This document shows, in pieces, positions 23,806 to 31,696 of a stretch of DNA of 42,854 nt. Both the position numbers and the translations under genes were made by a program. Within the stretch, counting starts at the first letter, position 1; every line of letters begins with the position of its first letter. The DNA is from an uncultured Blautia sp. (GTDB lineage: Bacteria; Bacillota; Clostridia; Lachnospirales; Lachnospiraceae). The stretch covers positions 1-42,854 of the forward strand of contig USPF01000014.1 in NCBI GenBank assembly GCA_900556555.1, in the 5' to 3' direction. Under the pieces are notes generated by a model, which worked only from the letters and a program-made list of their open reading frames with translations, did no database searches and had not been told where the DNA came from.

Positions 23806-25416
23806 ATGTATAAACCATATCCGGAAAATATGATGGAATCCATTAAAAAGGTGGAATCTACAAGAGCAGAGCGTATGGCAACAGAGCCAAGACGCCTGAC
23901 TGCTGATGAGAAAGATGCACTCCTTAGAGAATTTCATCCAGATTATAACCCTGATGCATTTGCAGAAATTAAGGTGGGTCCAAATAAAGGAGAAAGAGCA
24001 CCACGTGAGCTGGCTCATATGCTCCACTCTACAAGCCGTATCCAGAATGAGGAGATTGACCTTACCAAGATTGACTATGATGTGGATGTCCTGGTAATCG
24101 GCGGAGGCGGTGCAGGCTCTTCCTGTGCCATTGAAGCACATAATGCAGGTGCAGATGTTATGATCGTCACCAAACTGCGCATCGGTGACGCAAATACCAT
24201 GATGGCGGAAGGCGGAATTCAGGCAGCCGATAAGGAGAACGATTCTCCGGTACAGCATTATCTGGACTGTTTCGGCGGCGGACATTTTGCAGGAAGACCG
24301 GAGCTTGTAAAACGTCTGGTCATGGAAGCACCGGATGCCATTAAATGGCTGAATGAGCTGGGGGTTGAATTTGATAAAGAAGAAGACGGAGAGATGATTA
24401 CCACACACGGCGGTGGTACCTCCAGAAAGAGAATGCATGCTGCAAAGGATTATTCCGGGGCAGAAATCATGCGTACCGTCCGTGATGAAGTGATCAACCT
24501 TGGAATTCCGGTGGTGGAATTTACTTCCGCAGTGGAACTTCTGAAGGATGAAAAAGGACAGGTAGCAGGTGCAGTGCTTCAGAACATGGAGACCGGAGAT
24601 TATCTGGTAGCAAGAGCCAAAACCGTTGTCATTGCAACTGGCGGTGCAGGAAGAATGCATTACCAGGGATTCCCAACTTCTAATCATTATGGGGCAACCG
24701 CAGACGGGCTGATTCTTGGATATCGTGCAGGAGCACCTCTTCTGTACCAGGATTCCATCCAGTACCATCCAACAGGAGCCGTATATCCTGCTCAGATTCT
24801 GGGTGCACTGGTTACCGAAAAAGTCCGCTCCGTGGGAGCACAGCTTGTAAATGCAGAAGGTGAGGCATATATCCACCCACTGGAGACCCGTGATGTCAAT
24901 GCATCCGGTGTTATCCGTGAATGCCGGGAAGGCAGAGGCGTGGATGTGCCGGGAGGCCTGAAAGGCGTATGGCTGGACACTCCTATGATTGAGATGCTGG
25001 GAGGAGAAGGAACTATTGAAAAGCGTATTCCTGCTATGTTCCGTATGTATATGAATTACGGCATTGATATGAGAAAAGTTCCTATTTTAATCTACCCAAC
25101 CCTGCATTATCAGAACGGAGGACTGGAGATCAACGGAGATGGCTTTACCAAGACCATCCCGAATCTTCTGGTAGCAGGAGAAGCTGTGGGAGGAATCCAT
25201 GGCAGAAACCGACTTATGGGAAATTCTCTTCTTGATATCATTGTATTTGGCCGCAATGCAGGTAAGGCTGCAGCAGCAAAAGCAAAAGAGACAGAGATTG
25301 GAACCATGAACCTTGACCATATTTATGAGTATGCAGAAGAGTTAAAGAAAGCAGATGCAGATGAGCATGATATTTCTCCACTGCTTTTCCCAAACTACGC
25401 ACGCCATGAACGGTAA
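23806..25416 (+). CDS. frdA: Fumarate reductase-type flavoprotein (FrdA-like, soluble)
   Basis: This 536-residue protein starts at ATG 23806, where AAGGAGGG is ideally spaced. FAD binding: VIGGGGAGSS (97-106). Active-site signatures of the FrdA/SdhA family are present: HPTG (321-324), RECREGRG (R371/R374), H434 in LHYQNGG, and R467 in GIHGRNRLMGNSL. The residue that carries covalent FAD in membrane Frd/Sdh (His in SHT..AEGG) is N130 here (ANTMMAEGG), so FAD should be non-covalent. No membrane-anchor subunit with haem ligands follows. The next two genes encode fumarase, which supports fumarate as substrate. Related aspartate oxidase or other FAD reductases are less likely. Confidence 0.86.
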   Translation: MYKPYPENMMESIKKVESTRAERMATEPRRLTADEKDALLREFHPDYNPDAFAEIKVGPNKGERAPRELAHMLHSTSRIQNEEIDLTKIDYDVDVLVIGGGGAGSSCAIEAHNAGADVMIVTKLRIGDANTMMAEGGIQAADKENDSPVQHYLDCFGGGHFAGRPELVKRLVMEAPDAIKWLNELGVEFDKEEDGEMITTHGGGTSRKRMHAAKDYSGAEIMRTVRDEVINLGIPVVEFTSAVELLKDEKGQVAGAVLQNMETGDYLVARAKTVVIATGGAGRMHYQGFPTSNHYGATADGLILGYRAGAPLLYQDSIQYHPTGAVYPAQILGALVTEKVRSVGAQLVNAEGEAYIHPLETRDVNASGVIRECREGRGVDVPGGLKGVWLDTPMIEMLGGEGTIEKRIPAMFRMYMNYGIDMRKVPILIYPTLHYQNGGLEINGDGFTKTIPNLLVAGEAVGGIHGRNRLMGNSLLDIIVFGRNAGKAAAAKAKETEIGTMNLDHIYEYAEELKKADADEHDISPLLFPNYARHER

Positions 25417-25431
25417 TTCAGGAGGAGACCA

Positions 25432-26274
25432 ATGCGGGAAATAGAAGTAAGCAGACTGACCGATGTTATCCAGCGGCTTTGCATAGAAGCCAATGAGCAC
25501 CTTCCGGAAGATGTGAAATGTGCCATCAGACATTGCCGTGCCTGTGAAGATGGGGAAATTGCAAAAGGTGTTCTGGATAATATTATCGAAAATTTTGAGA
25601 TTGCAGATCAGGAACAGGTACCAATCTGTCAGGATACCGGTATGGCCTGTGTTTTCCTGGAAGTTGGACAGGAGGTTCATTTTACAGGAGGAGATTACAC
25701 AGAGGCTATCCATGAAGGTGTTCGCCGTGGATATGACAAGGGATATTTGAGAAAATCTGTTGTAAAAGACCCGGTCCGCCGTGGAAATACGGGAGATAAT
25801 ACACCAGCTATGATCTATACAGAAATCGTACCTGGAGACAAGGTAAAGATTACTGTAGGGCCAAAAGGCTTTGGAAGCGAAAATATGAGCCAGATCCGTA
25901 TGTTCAAACCATCCGCAGGCCTGCAGGGAATCAAAGATTTTATTTTAGAAACAGTGGAAACAGCAGGACCAAACCCTTGTCCGCCTATGGTGGTGGGAGT
26001 AGGAATCGGCGGTACCTTTGACAAATGTGCACTGCTGGCAAAAAAAGCACTGATGCGTCCTTTGGATTCTGAAAACCCGGATCCTTTCTATGCAGATCTG
26101 GAAAAAGAAATGCTGGAAAAAATCAACCAGCTTGGTATCGGACCCCAGGGATTCGGCGGAAAGACGACAGCAATCGGATTAAACATTGAAACGATGCCAA
26201 CCCATATTGCCGGTATGCCTTGTGCAATAAATATTAACTGTCATGTGACCCGCCATAAAACGGAGGTGATATAA
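25432..26274 (+). CDS. fumA: Fumarate hydratase class I, alpha subunit (TtdA/FumA N-terminal type)
   Basis: This 280-residue subunit is the 4Fe-4S hydro-lyase alpha half: PICQDTGMAC (64-73), a NTGDNTPAMIYTEI strand, KGFGSENMSQ, NPCPPMVVGVGIGGT, and the C-terminal NCHVTRHKTE. Cysteines in PICQ, NPCP and NINC are the expected cluster ligands. Family members hydrate fumarate or dehydrate malate or tartrate. Malate dehydrogenase at the start and FrdA just before make malate -> fumarate the natural reaction. GGAGGAG precedes the ATG, and the beta subunit starts 1 bp after the stop codon. Confidence 0.9.
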   Translation: MREIEVSRLTDVIQRLCIEANEHLPEDVKCAIRHCRACEDGEIAKGVLDNIIENFEIADQEQVPICQDTGMACVFLEVGQEVHFTGGDYTEAIHEGVRRGYDKGYLRKSVVKDPVRRGNTGDNTPAMIYTEIVPGDKVKITVGPKGFGSENMSQIRMFKPSAGLQGIKDFILETVETAGPNPCPPMVVGVGIGGTFDKCALLAKKALMRPLDSENPDPFYADLEKEMLEKINQLGIGPQGFGGKTTAIGLNIETMPTHIAGMPCAININCHVTRHKTEVI

Positions 26275-26275
26275 A

Positions 26276-26842
26276 ATGGAGAAACGCCGTATTACACTTC
26301 CACTGACAGAGGAACTGGCTGGTACCCTTCATGCAGGTGACCAGGTGTTAGTGACAGGAACCATCTACACCTCCAGAGATGCCGGACATAAAAGAATGTG
26401 TGAAGCACTGGAAAGAGGGGAAGAGATTCCTTTTGACCCTAAAGATGCCACCATCTATTATGTGGGACCTACCCCTGCAAAACCAGGTGCCGTGATCGGC
26501 TCTGCAGGGCCTACAACAAGTGGCCGGATGGACGCCTATGCCCCTACCATGATGTCTGTGGGAGCAAGAGGAATGATTGGAAAAGGTGCCCGTCTGCCGG
26601 AAGTGGTGGAAGCTATGAAGCAGTATCAGGGTGTATATTTCGGTGCAATCGGAGGTGCCGGTGCACTTCTTGCAAAATGCATCAAAAAGGCAGAACTGAT
26701 TGCCTATGAAGATTTAGGAGCAGAAGCACTTCGGAAATTATATGTGGAAGATATGCCTCTGGTGGTGATTATTGACAGCAAAGGAAATAATCTTTACGAA
26801 AGCGGCAGAGCAGCCTATCTTGCAGGAAAAGAAAACGCATAA
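26276..26842 (+). CDS. fumB: Fumarate hydratase class I, beta subunit
   Basis: This 188-residue protein is the C-terminal half of class I fumarase (TtdB-like): ITLPLTEELAGTLHAGDQVLVTG near the start, SRDAGHKRM, YYVGPTPAKPGAVIGSAGPTTSGRMD, and IGKGARLPEVVEAM. Alpha and beta are separate genes here, as is common in Firmicutes and archaea. E. coli FumA is a fusion. It is translated directly behind the alpha subunit after a strong GGAGG. It completes the route from malate to fumarate and feeds the fumarate reductase encoded upstream. Confidence 0.9.
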   Translation: MEKRRITLPLTEELAGTLHAGDQVLVTGTIYTSRDAGHKRMCEALERGEEIPFDPKDATIYYVGPTPAKPGAVIGSAGPTTSGRMDAYAPTMMSVGARGMIGKGARLPEVVEAMKQYQGVYFGAIGGAGALLAKCIKKAELIAYEDLGAEALRKLYVEDMPLVVIIDSKGNNLYESGRAAYLAGKENA

Positions 26843-26869
26843 AAAGACAGAAGGGGGAGCAAGTTTTCT

Positions 26870-27190
26870 ATGGATTTAAAAGCGACCGCAGATTTAATGG
26901 AAGCACTGATGATCTTATTTTTTGGTCTTTCCTGGCCAATCTCAATCTGCAAATCCTGGATTTCCAGAACCGCAAAAGGAAAGAGCCTTTTCTTTGAAGT
27001 ATTTATCTGGGTAGGATATATTTTTGGTATTGCCCGCAAATTTATGCAGGTATCCATGGGCGTGGAAACGAGCTGGCTGTTTTATCTGGCATGGTTTTTC
27101 TACTGCTTGAACCTCATCGAAATTACCATTGATATGATTTTATATTTCAGAAATGTAAAATTGGATAAAGCGGTAGAAGCAGCAAAATAA
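26870..27190 (+). CDS. Small three-helix membrane protein (PQ-loop/SemiSWEET-like), last gene of the redox operon
   Basis: This is a 106-residue membrane protein with three hydrophobic segments (about 9-29, 42-60, 67-91) and positively charged loops. The GLSWPISICKSWISRTAKGKS stretch resembles the PQ-loop half-transporter pattern (helix, Pro, then a K/S-T-K-G-K-S loop). No histidine is present, so it cannot be a haem-binding FrdC/SdhC anchor. Its position after fumarase suggests a role linked to C4-dicarboxylate metabolism, such as export, or membrane tethering of the complex, but no function can be read from it. GGGGGAGC precedes the start. Confidence 0.7.
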   Translation: MDLKATADLMEALMILFFGLSWPISICKSWISRTAKGKSLFFEVFIWVGYIFGIARKFMQVSMGVETSWLFYLAWFFYCLNLIEITIDMILYFRNVKLDKAVEAAK

Positions 27191-27205
27191 GAGAACATGC
27201 GAAAA

Positions 27206-27243
27206 AACGCAGTGGGTGAAGGAAAATACCCGCTGCGTTTTTT
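27206..27243 (+). terminator. Rho-independent terminator ending the redox operon
   Basis: AACGCAGTGGGT (27206-27217) pairs with ACCCGCTGCGTT (27228-27239, one G-U pair) and is followed by a T-tract. It is the first clear terminator after 15659 and defines the 13-gene unit. Confidence 0.92.
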
Positions 27244-27399
27244 GTACTGTCTGGTTATGAAAAATTCATTTTTATGCCGGAGCCTTTTGTGTTATACTGG
27301 ATGTAAAGCAGGAAAAGCAACAAATCTCAGAGGGAGAGTATTTTTATCGGAAAGATTGTGAAGTACAATACGGAGGCACTTACGAATAGGAGGATTATC

Positions 27400-28467
27400 A
27401 TGAAGACAGAATTTATTACCTTAAATGAAGAACGGAAGGTCACTCTGACCGCATACCTTCAGGAAGTGGGAGGAGCCTTTGGATACATTTCCAAAAGACC
27501 GGCAATCCTGATTTTGCCAGGAGGCGGATATCAATACTGCTCAGACAGAGAAGCAGATCCGGTAGCAATGCCCTATCTGAAGGCCGGTTATCAGGTTTTT
27601 ATTCTCCGCTACTCTGTAAAAGAGCACAGCCAATGGCCAAAGCCACTGGAAGATTATGAACAGGCTATGGCATTGATCCGCAAGAATGCAGAGATTTGGA
27701 AGCTGTATCCGGATAAAGTGGCAGTTCTTGGATTTTCCGCAGGCGGACATCTGGCAGGATGCGCGGCAACCATGGCAAAGGAAAAACCAAATGCAGCTCT
27801 TTTGGGCTATGCGGTAACAAAGGCAGAAGATGTTCAGATGTGTGAACCCCAGGCACCGGATGTAAACAAAGCTGTGGATGCTTCAACCTGCCCATGCTTT
27901 GTTTTTGCAACCTGCAATGACCAGCTGGTTCCTATTGAGAACTCTTTGAAATTCCTTCAGGCACTGGCAGAGCACAGCGTTACCTTTGAAAGCCATATCT
28001 ATGCTTATGGACCTCACGGATTCTCTACAGGTGATTCTTCTGTGCAGTTTCGAGAATCAGAAATGTGCAGCAGAGTCCCACAATGGGTAGAAGACAGTAT
28101 TGGATGGCTGAGAGATATGTTCGGTGATTTCGGAAATGAGGAAATGACAGCACCGGCCTGCAAAGGACATGTTACAGGCGATTATGAACCCATGCTTTCT
28201 GCGGAATGTACCTTTGGGTATCTGAGAAAACATCCTGGTGCAGCAGTTGTCATGACCCCTCTTTTGAAGTGGGTAGAAGAACATACAGAGGAAATCATGA
28301 GTAATGTTCGATTGATTCCGGAAGAGATAGCAGGACAACAGGGACTGGAAACTTTTTATTATATTGCAGACAACCGTATGCTTAAAGAAATTTTTCATTT
28401 TATGGGATTACCAAAAGAAATGGAGGCTGCTATTGAGCATGCTCTTTGTCAGATTCCCAATAAATAA
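27400..28467 (+). CDS. Alpha/beta hydrolase, esterase/acetylxylan-esterase-like
   Basis: This 355-residue cytoplasmic protein starts at ATG 27400 (AGGAGG 6-7 nt upstream). The alpha/beta hydrolase features are in its N-terminal ~240 residues: oxyanion-hole segment LPGGGYQ (39-45), nucleophile elbow GFSAGG with S113, acid D174 (CNDQLVP), and base H206 (GPHGFS). The family (BD-FAE/AXE-like) removes acetyl or other ester groups from small sugars and xylo-oligosaccharides. Residues ~245-355 form an extra C-terminal helical domain that resembles a small DUF1858/DUF-type module and is unusual for these esterases. It has its own promoter region (TATACT near 27294) and stands next to the 77-residue protein gene. 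Confidence 0.82.
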   Translation: MKTEFITLNEERKVTLTAYLQEVGGAFGYISKRPAILILPGGGYQYCSDREADPVAMPYLKAGYQVFILRYSVKEHSQWPKPLEDYEQAMALIRKNAEIWKLYPDKVAVLGFSAGGHLAGCAATMAKEKPNAALLGYAVTKAEDVQMCEPQAPDVNKAVDASTCPCFVFATCNDQLVPIENSLKFLQALAEHSVTFESHIYAYGPHGFSTGDSSVQFRESEMCSRVPQWVEDSIGWLRDMFGDFGNEEMTAPACKGHVTGDYEPMLSAECTFGYLRKHPGAAVVMTPLLKWVEEHTEEIMSNVRLIPEEIAGQQGLETFYYIADNRMLKEIFHFMGLPKEMEAAIEHALCQIPNK

Positions 28468-28487
28468 AGAATAGAAAGGTAGAAGTT

Positions 28488-28721
28488 ATGAATCCACGAA
28501 GGATGCTGGAACTGGCAAAGCTTCAGCAGAAATTTAAGAAAAACCATCCTAAAGTATTTCCATTTTTGAAAGCAGCGGCAGAGAAAGCCTTGCAGGAAGG
28601 CTCAGTTGTAGATATTTCCGTGACCACACCGGAAGGCAAAGTCATGAGAACCAATCTCAGAATCAAGCCGGAAGATATGGAAATCGTAGAACAATTAAAG
28701 CAAATGAGAAAGAATGTATAA
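28488..28721 (+). CDS. Small conserved protein of unknown function (77 aa)
   Basis: The protein starts MNPRRMLELAKLQQKFKKNH, is rich in Lys/Glu, and ends with an amphipathic helix. A predicted helix-strand-strand-helix order (VVDISVTTPEGK and MRTNLRIK as strands) is plausible. There is no signal peptide or membrane segment. GAAAGG lies about 8 nt upstream of the ATG. It lies 20 bp after the hydrolase and shares its terminator. I recognise the type as a common small clostridial protein but know no function. Confidence 0.75.
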   Translation: MNPRRMLELAKLQQKFKKNHPKVFPFLKAAAEKALQEGSVVDISVTTPEGKVMRTNLRIKPEDMEIVEQLKQMRKNV

Positions 28722-28732
28722 AAAAGATAAAG

Positions 28733-28783
28733 AATATCCAGGGCTGTTTGTGATTATCATTCCAGCAGCCCTGGATATTTTTA
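28733..28783. terminator. Bidirectional terminator between converging genes
   Basis: AATATCCAGGGCTG (28733-28746) pairs perfectly with CAGCCCTGGATATT (28766-28779), with T-rich sequence on the + side and A-rich sequence (AAAAAAGATAAAG) on the other. It serves the 77-aa gene and the opposing HAD gene. Confidence 0.9.
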
Positions 28784-28798
28784 AATACAATAAAATAT

Positions 28799-29632
28799 TT
28801 ATTTCACGCCAAATTCCAAAAGCTGTTTCATGGCCTGTTTTCTTCCGGTGAAATGAATGGCATGTAATCCTTGAGCCCGTGCTTCCGCCACATTGTCAAT
28901 CATATCATCTAAAAAGACAGCCTTTGATGGTTCAATATGGAAGTCTTCCATGAGTTTTTGGAAAATTTCCGGTTCTGGCTTCAGGCAGTGTATCTGCCAG
29001 GACATATAACCTCCATCCATGAGCTCCAGAAACTTCAGTTCTTTTTGACAGCGGTTATAAAGTGGTTCTGAAAAATTAGAAAGTACATACAGCTTATATC
29101 CTCTCTTTTTCAGATAAGTAAGCCATTCTCTGGTATAAGAGCAGACAGAAATGGTTCTGCCCATCTCCTGGAATGTTTTTCTGATTTCTTCCTCATAGGC
29201 AGGATTATTGTGGATAAAAGATTGGAGGATTTCCTCTTCCGTTCTTACACCCCGGTCGCCCTCTGTCCATTCAGGACTTAAAAACATAGCTTCAGCAACC
29301 GCCTGAGAGGTTTCTTCGTCAAACTTCAATTCAGCCAGCAGTTTCTTCCAATTGTAACGGACCAGCACCTTGCCGATATCAAAAATCAGTGTGTCAACCT
29401 GTTCTGCTTCCGGAACAATCTGAGGAATCAGTTCATCCTTTGGATGAGTCCACTTGTGTACCAGAAGAAAAGCATACAGGAGAATAGGAACCATTACCGT
29501 GGCAAAAAGAGAGGCCATCAGCATATTGCCGGCCTGGGAATGGTCTATAAGGGCAAAAACCAGTGACAGTACATACATACCTGCCAACAGGATAATTCCA
29601 AGGACTGCCAAGAGTCGTTTCAAGTTCTTCAC
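28799..29632 (-). CDS. Membrane-anchored HAD-superfamily phosphatase
   Basis: This is a 277-residue protein from GTG 29632 (AGGGAG 8 nt upstream); the reading frame extends further but without a ribosome site. Two N-terminal helices (about 8-29 and 38-59) anchor it. A cytosolic HAD-IA (YihX-like) domain follows: nucleophile D85 in FDIGKV, motif II in YVLSNFS, a lysine in CLKPEP, and motif IV FLDDMIDNV. A HAD-IA phosphatase tethered by a helical hairpin is uncommon, since most family members are soluble. The substrate is unknown. It is divergent from, and nearly abuts, the M14 peptidase gene. Confidence 0.8.
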   Translation of the reverse strand: MKNLKRLLAVLGIILLAGMYVLSLVFALIDHSQAGNMLMASLFATVMVPILLYAFLLVHKWTHPKDELIPQIVPEAEQVDTLIFDIGKVLVRYNWKKLLAELKFDEETSQAVAEAMFLSPEWTEGDRGVRTEEEILQSFIHNNPAYEEEIRKTFQEMGRTISVCSYTREWLTYLKKRGYKLYVLSNFSEPLYNRCQKELKFLELMDGGYMSWQIHCLKPEPEIFQKLMEDFHIEPSKAVFLDDMIDNVAEARAQGLHAIHFTGRKQAMKQLLEFGVK

Positions 29633-29691
29633 GTCATAATCTCCCTTGTTTAGAATATCTATTATTATAATAATTTTAGAGGTAATCGTCA

Positions 29692-30651
29692 ATGTATAAA
29701 GTGCCCAGAGGAGGGTTTTTAGGCTATACCTACGAAAATATGCAAAATGATTTGTCTATTTTTTCACATATTTTTGCGGAAAATATACAAATTGACAGTT
29801 TGGGAACAACAGAAGATGGGAGAATGCTTTATCATTTTCGTATAGGAGATGCCCATGCACCGAAAAAGGCATTGATATTTGGCGGGATTCATGGGCGGGA
29901 ATATATGACCAGCCAGCTCCTTATGGAGCAAAGTGCTGAATTTTTAATGAGGATGTGCAAAAAGGAGCCGGATTTTTGCAGAGAACTTCTCAAGGGGAAA
30001 GCCTTGCATATCGTGCCAATGGCAAATCCTGATGGAGCAGCCATCAGCCAGTTTGGAATACATGGGCTGAGAACAGAGAGGTTACGGAATTTGGTAAGAA
30101 GAATTGCCAGGGAAGAGGGAGGCAGACATCCTGGCGGATATTATTTTTCCAGGTGGAAAGCCAACGGATGTGGTGTGGATCTGAACAGGAATTTTGATGC
30201 CTTGTGGGAAAATTACAGAGACGGCAGGAAAAAACCATCTTCAGAGAAATATAAAGGTCTGAAACAGGAATCAGAAATAGAATCTGCTGCACTGGCAGAA
30301 CTTACACGCAGGGAAAAATTTCTTTACACAATTAGTTATCATTCCTCAGGAGAAGTGATTTACTGGAACTTTGGGCAGCAGGGGGAACTTCTGGAACGGA
30401 CAAAGGACTTTGCACAGAGGATAAGTGCTGTGACGGGATACAGGATGGATGGGGAATGGGATGTTTTAGACCCGGGAGGATACAAGGATTGGGCAATTTC
30501 GAAAATGGGAATTCCAAGCCTGACAGTAGAAATCGGACATATGGAATCGCCCCTTCCAGGCTCGTGTTTCCGGGAGATTCTGATGCAGAACAGAGGTGTT
30601 TTTGAAGCAGTTCTAAGGGCACTTTCTGACGAATCCAAGGAAGGAGAATAG
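29692..30651 (+). CDS. M14 family zinc carboxypeptidase (gamma-D-glutamyl-diamino acid endopeptidase-like)
   Basis: This 319-residue protein has the M14 set: H67 and E70 in GGIHGRE, NPDG, the arginine of VDLNRNF (~R167), H217 in SYHSSG, and catalytic E280 in VEIGH. It has no signal peptide, so action inside the cell is likely, for example on imported muropeptides. Family members of this subgroup cleave D-Glu-meso-DAP type bonds or C-terminal residues. GAGG lies about 11 nt before the ATG. It is unrelated at domain level to the AstE-like deacylase at 1299 despite the shared M14 clan. The start is only 59 bp from the start of the divergent HAD gene. Confidence 0.82.
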   Translation: MYKVPRGGFLGYTYENMQNDLSIFSHIFAENIQIDSLGTTEDGRMLYHFRIGDAHAPKKALIFGGIHGREYMTSQLLMEQSAEFLMRMCKKEPDFCRELLKGKALHIVPMANPDGAAISQFGIHGLRTERLRNLVRRIAREEGGRHPGGYYFSRWKANGCGVDLNRNFDALWENYRDGRKKPSSEKYKGLKQESEIESAALAELTRREKFLYTISYHSSGEVIYWNFGQQGELLERTKDFAQRISAVTGYRMDGEWDVLDPGGYKDWAISKMGIPSLTVEIGHMESPLPGSCFREILMQNRGVFEAVLRALSDESKEGE

Positions 30652-30977
30652 CCCCCAGACTGCGGTGTCTGAGGGCGTAAAAGGGGAGGATAAAGTATTT
30701 CTACTTTTTCTTTTGTTGTCTGCGAAGAGTGTCACCCGTTTGTGCCATCCCTTCGTGGACTATTTGTAGTATAACCGGAATTTCAAGGTTTATACAGGAA
30801 AACGAAATATTATTGTTAAATATTTGTCTATTTAAAAAGGTTAATTAATCCTTTCTTTTGCATTAAAAGCATGATATAATTAAATTATCAGAAAATTCAT
30901 GCACAAGACAAAGGAGAACAGTGCAAAGAGAAACGGAAAGATGCCTTTGTCAAAGTGAAAATACAGGAGGAAGCGTT
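30652..30977. promoter_or_regulatory. Intergenic region with a hairpin and the PRTase promoter
   Basis: A hairpin GCCCCCAGAC/GTCTGAGGGC (30651-30676) follows the M14 gene without a T-tract. A likely promoter for the next gene is TTTCTT (30852-30857), 17 nt, TATAAT (30875-30880). The rest is AT-rich and I see no gene in it. Confidence 0.5.
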
Positions 30978-31619
30978 ATGGAAAAAAGAATGTTTAAAGT
31001 ATATGCAAGAGGAGATGAAAAAATCCAGTTAAAGATTATTCCGGGACATTTTGTTACTTCCCAGTCTCATATTACCCATTATTTGGATATGACGACAATG
31101 AAGACACGTTGTGCAGAGGCGGGAAGAATTGCAAAGTTACTATCCACCAGATACGAAACATCTACTCCGGTGGATAGTATTATCTGTCTGGACGGGCTGG
31201 AAGTAGTAGGTGCTTTCCTTGCCGAAGAGCTGGCAAAAGCAGGAGTTTTGTCTATGAATGCACACAAAACTATTTATGTCGTGACTCCAGAATTTAATCC
31301 GAATGGACAGATGCTGTTTAGAGATAATATTCAGCATATGGTAAAAAACAGAAATGTTGTAATCCTTATGGGTTCCATCACAACAGGAGTTACCCTTCAG
31401 CAGTGCATTGAGAGTGTCTTATATTATGGCGGGAAGATTACAGGGGTGTCTTCTATTTTCAGTGCAGTCAATAAGATTGCAGGAATTGATATCAATGCAG
31501 TGTTTTATAAACAAGACGTACCGGATTATGAATCTTACTCTGCAGGGAACTGTCCGATGTGCAAGAAGAAAATAAAAATTGATGCAATGGTAAATGGCTA
31601 CGGATATTCAAAATTATAA
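30978..31619 (+). CDS. Phosphoribosyltransferase-like protein (orotate PRTase-type fold)
   Basis: This 213-residue cytoplasmic protein starts at ATG 30978 (GGAGG 7 nt upstream). The core resembles type I PRTases: IICLDGLEVVGAFLAEELAKAG, a VVILMGSITTGVTLQQCIE loop corresponding to the PRPP-binding segment, and a flexible loop. The acidic PRPP motif is degenerate (LMGSITTG instead of a DDxxxTG pattern). A C-terminal CPMCKKK pair could bind a metal. Such proteins are common in Lachnospiraceae with orotate PRTase annotation, but pyrE function is not supported by neighbours. It stands alone with its own promoter. Confidence 0.7.
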   Translation: MEKRMFKVYARGDEKIQLKIIPGHFVTSQSHITHYLDMTTMKTRCAEAGRIAKLLSTRYETSTPVDSIICLDGLEVVGAFLAEELAKAGVLSMNAHKTIYVVTPEFNPNGQMLFRDNIQHMVKNRNVVILMGSITTGVTLQQCIESVLYYGGKITGVSSIFSAVNKIAGIDINAVFYKQDVPDYESYSAGNCPMCKKKIKIDAMVNGYGYSKL

Positions 31620-31655
31620 AGGAAAAATCCCCTATTATCTGCTCTTTTTTTGTGG

Positions 31656-31661
31656 TATAAT
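31656..31661 (+). promoter_or_regulatory. Extended -10 promoter of the M16 peptidase operon
   Basis: TGG-TATAAT (TG one base upstream of the hexamer) 36 nt before the start of the M16 gene, with a weak TATTAT at the -35 position. The extended -10 explains the poor -35. Confidence 0.5.
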
Positions 31662-31696
31662 AATAAAATATTATGTATAAATTTGGAGGAATTACC

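Noticed and set aside
26870..27190. FrdC/SdhC membrane anchor of the fumarate reductase
   Set aside because: The protein has three helices but no histidine, so no haem ligand, and resembles a PQ-loop protein more.
30652..30676. Rho-independent terminator after the M14 carboxypeptidase
   Set aside because: The hairpin is good but followed by GTAAAAGGGG without a T-tract, so I list it only as a hairpin within the intergenic entry.
30701..30748. Tiny - strand ORF of 15 codons (basic tail RRQQKKK) in the intergenic region
   Set aside because: The purine stretch abuts the ATG with no spacing, no convincing promoter is present and I recognise no family, so it is probably chance.
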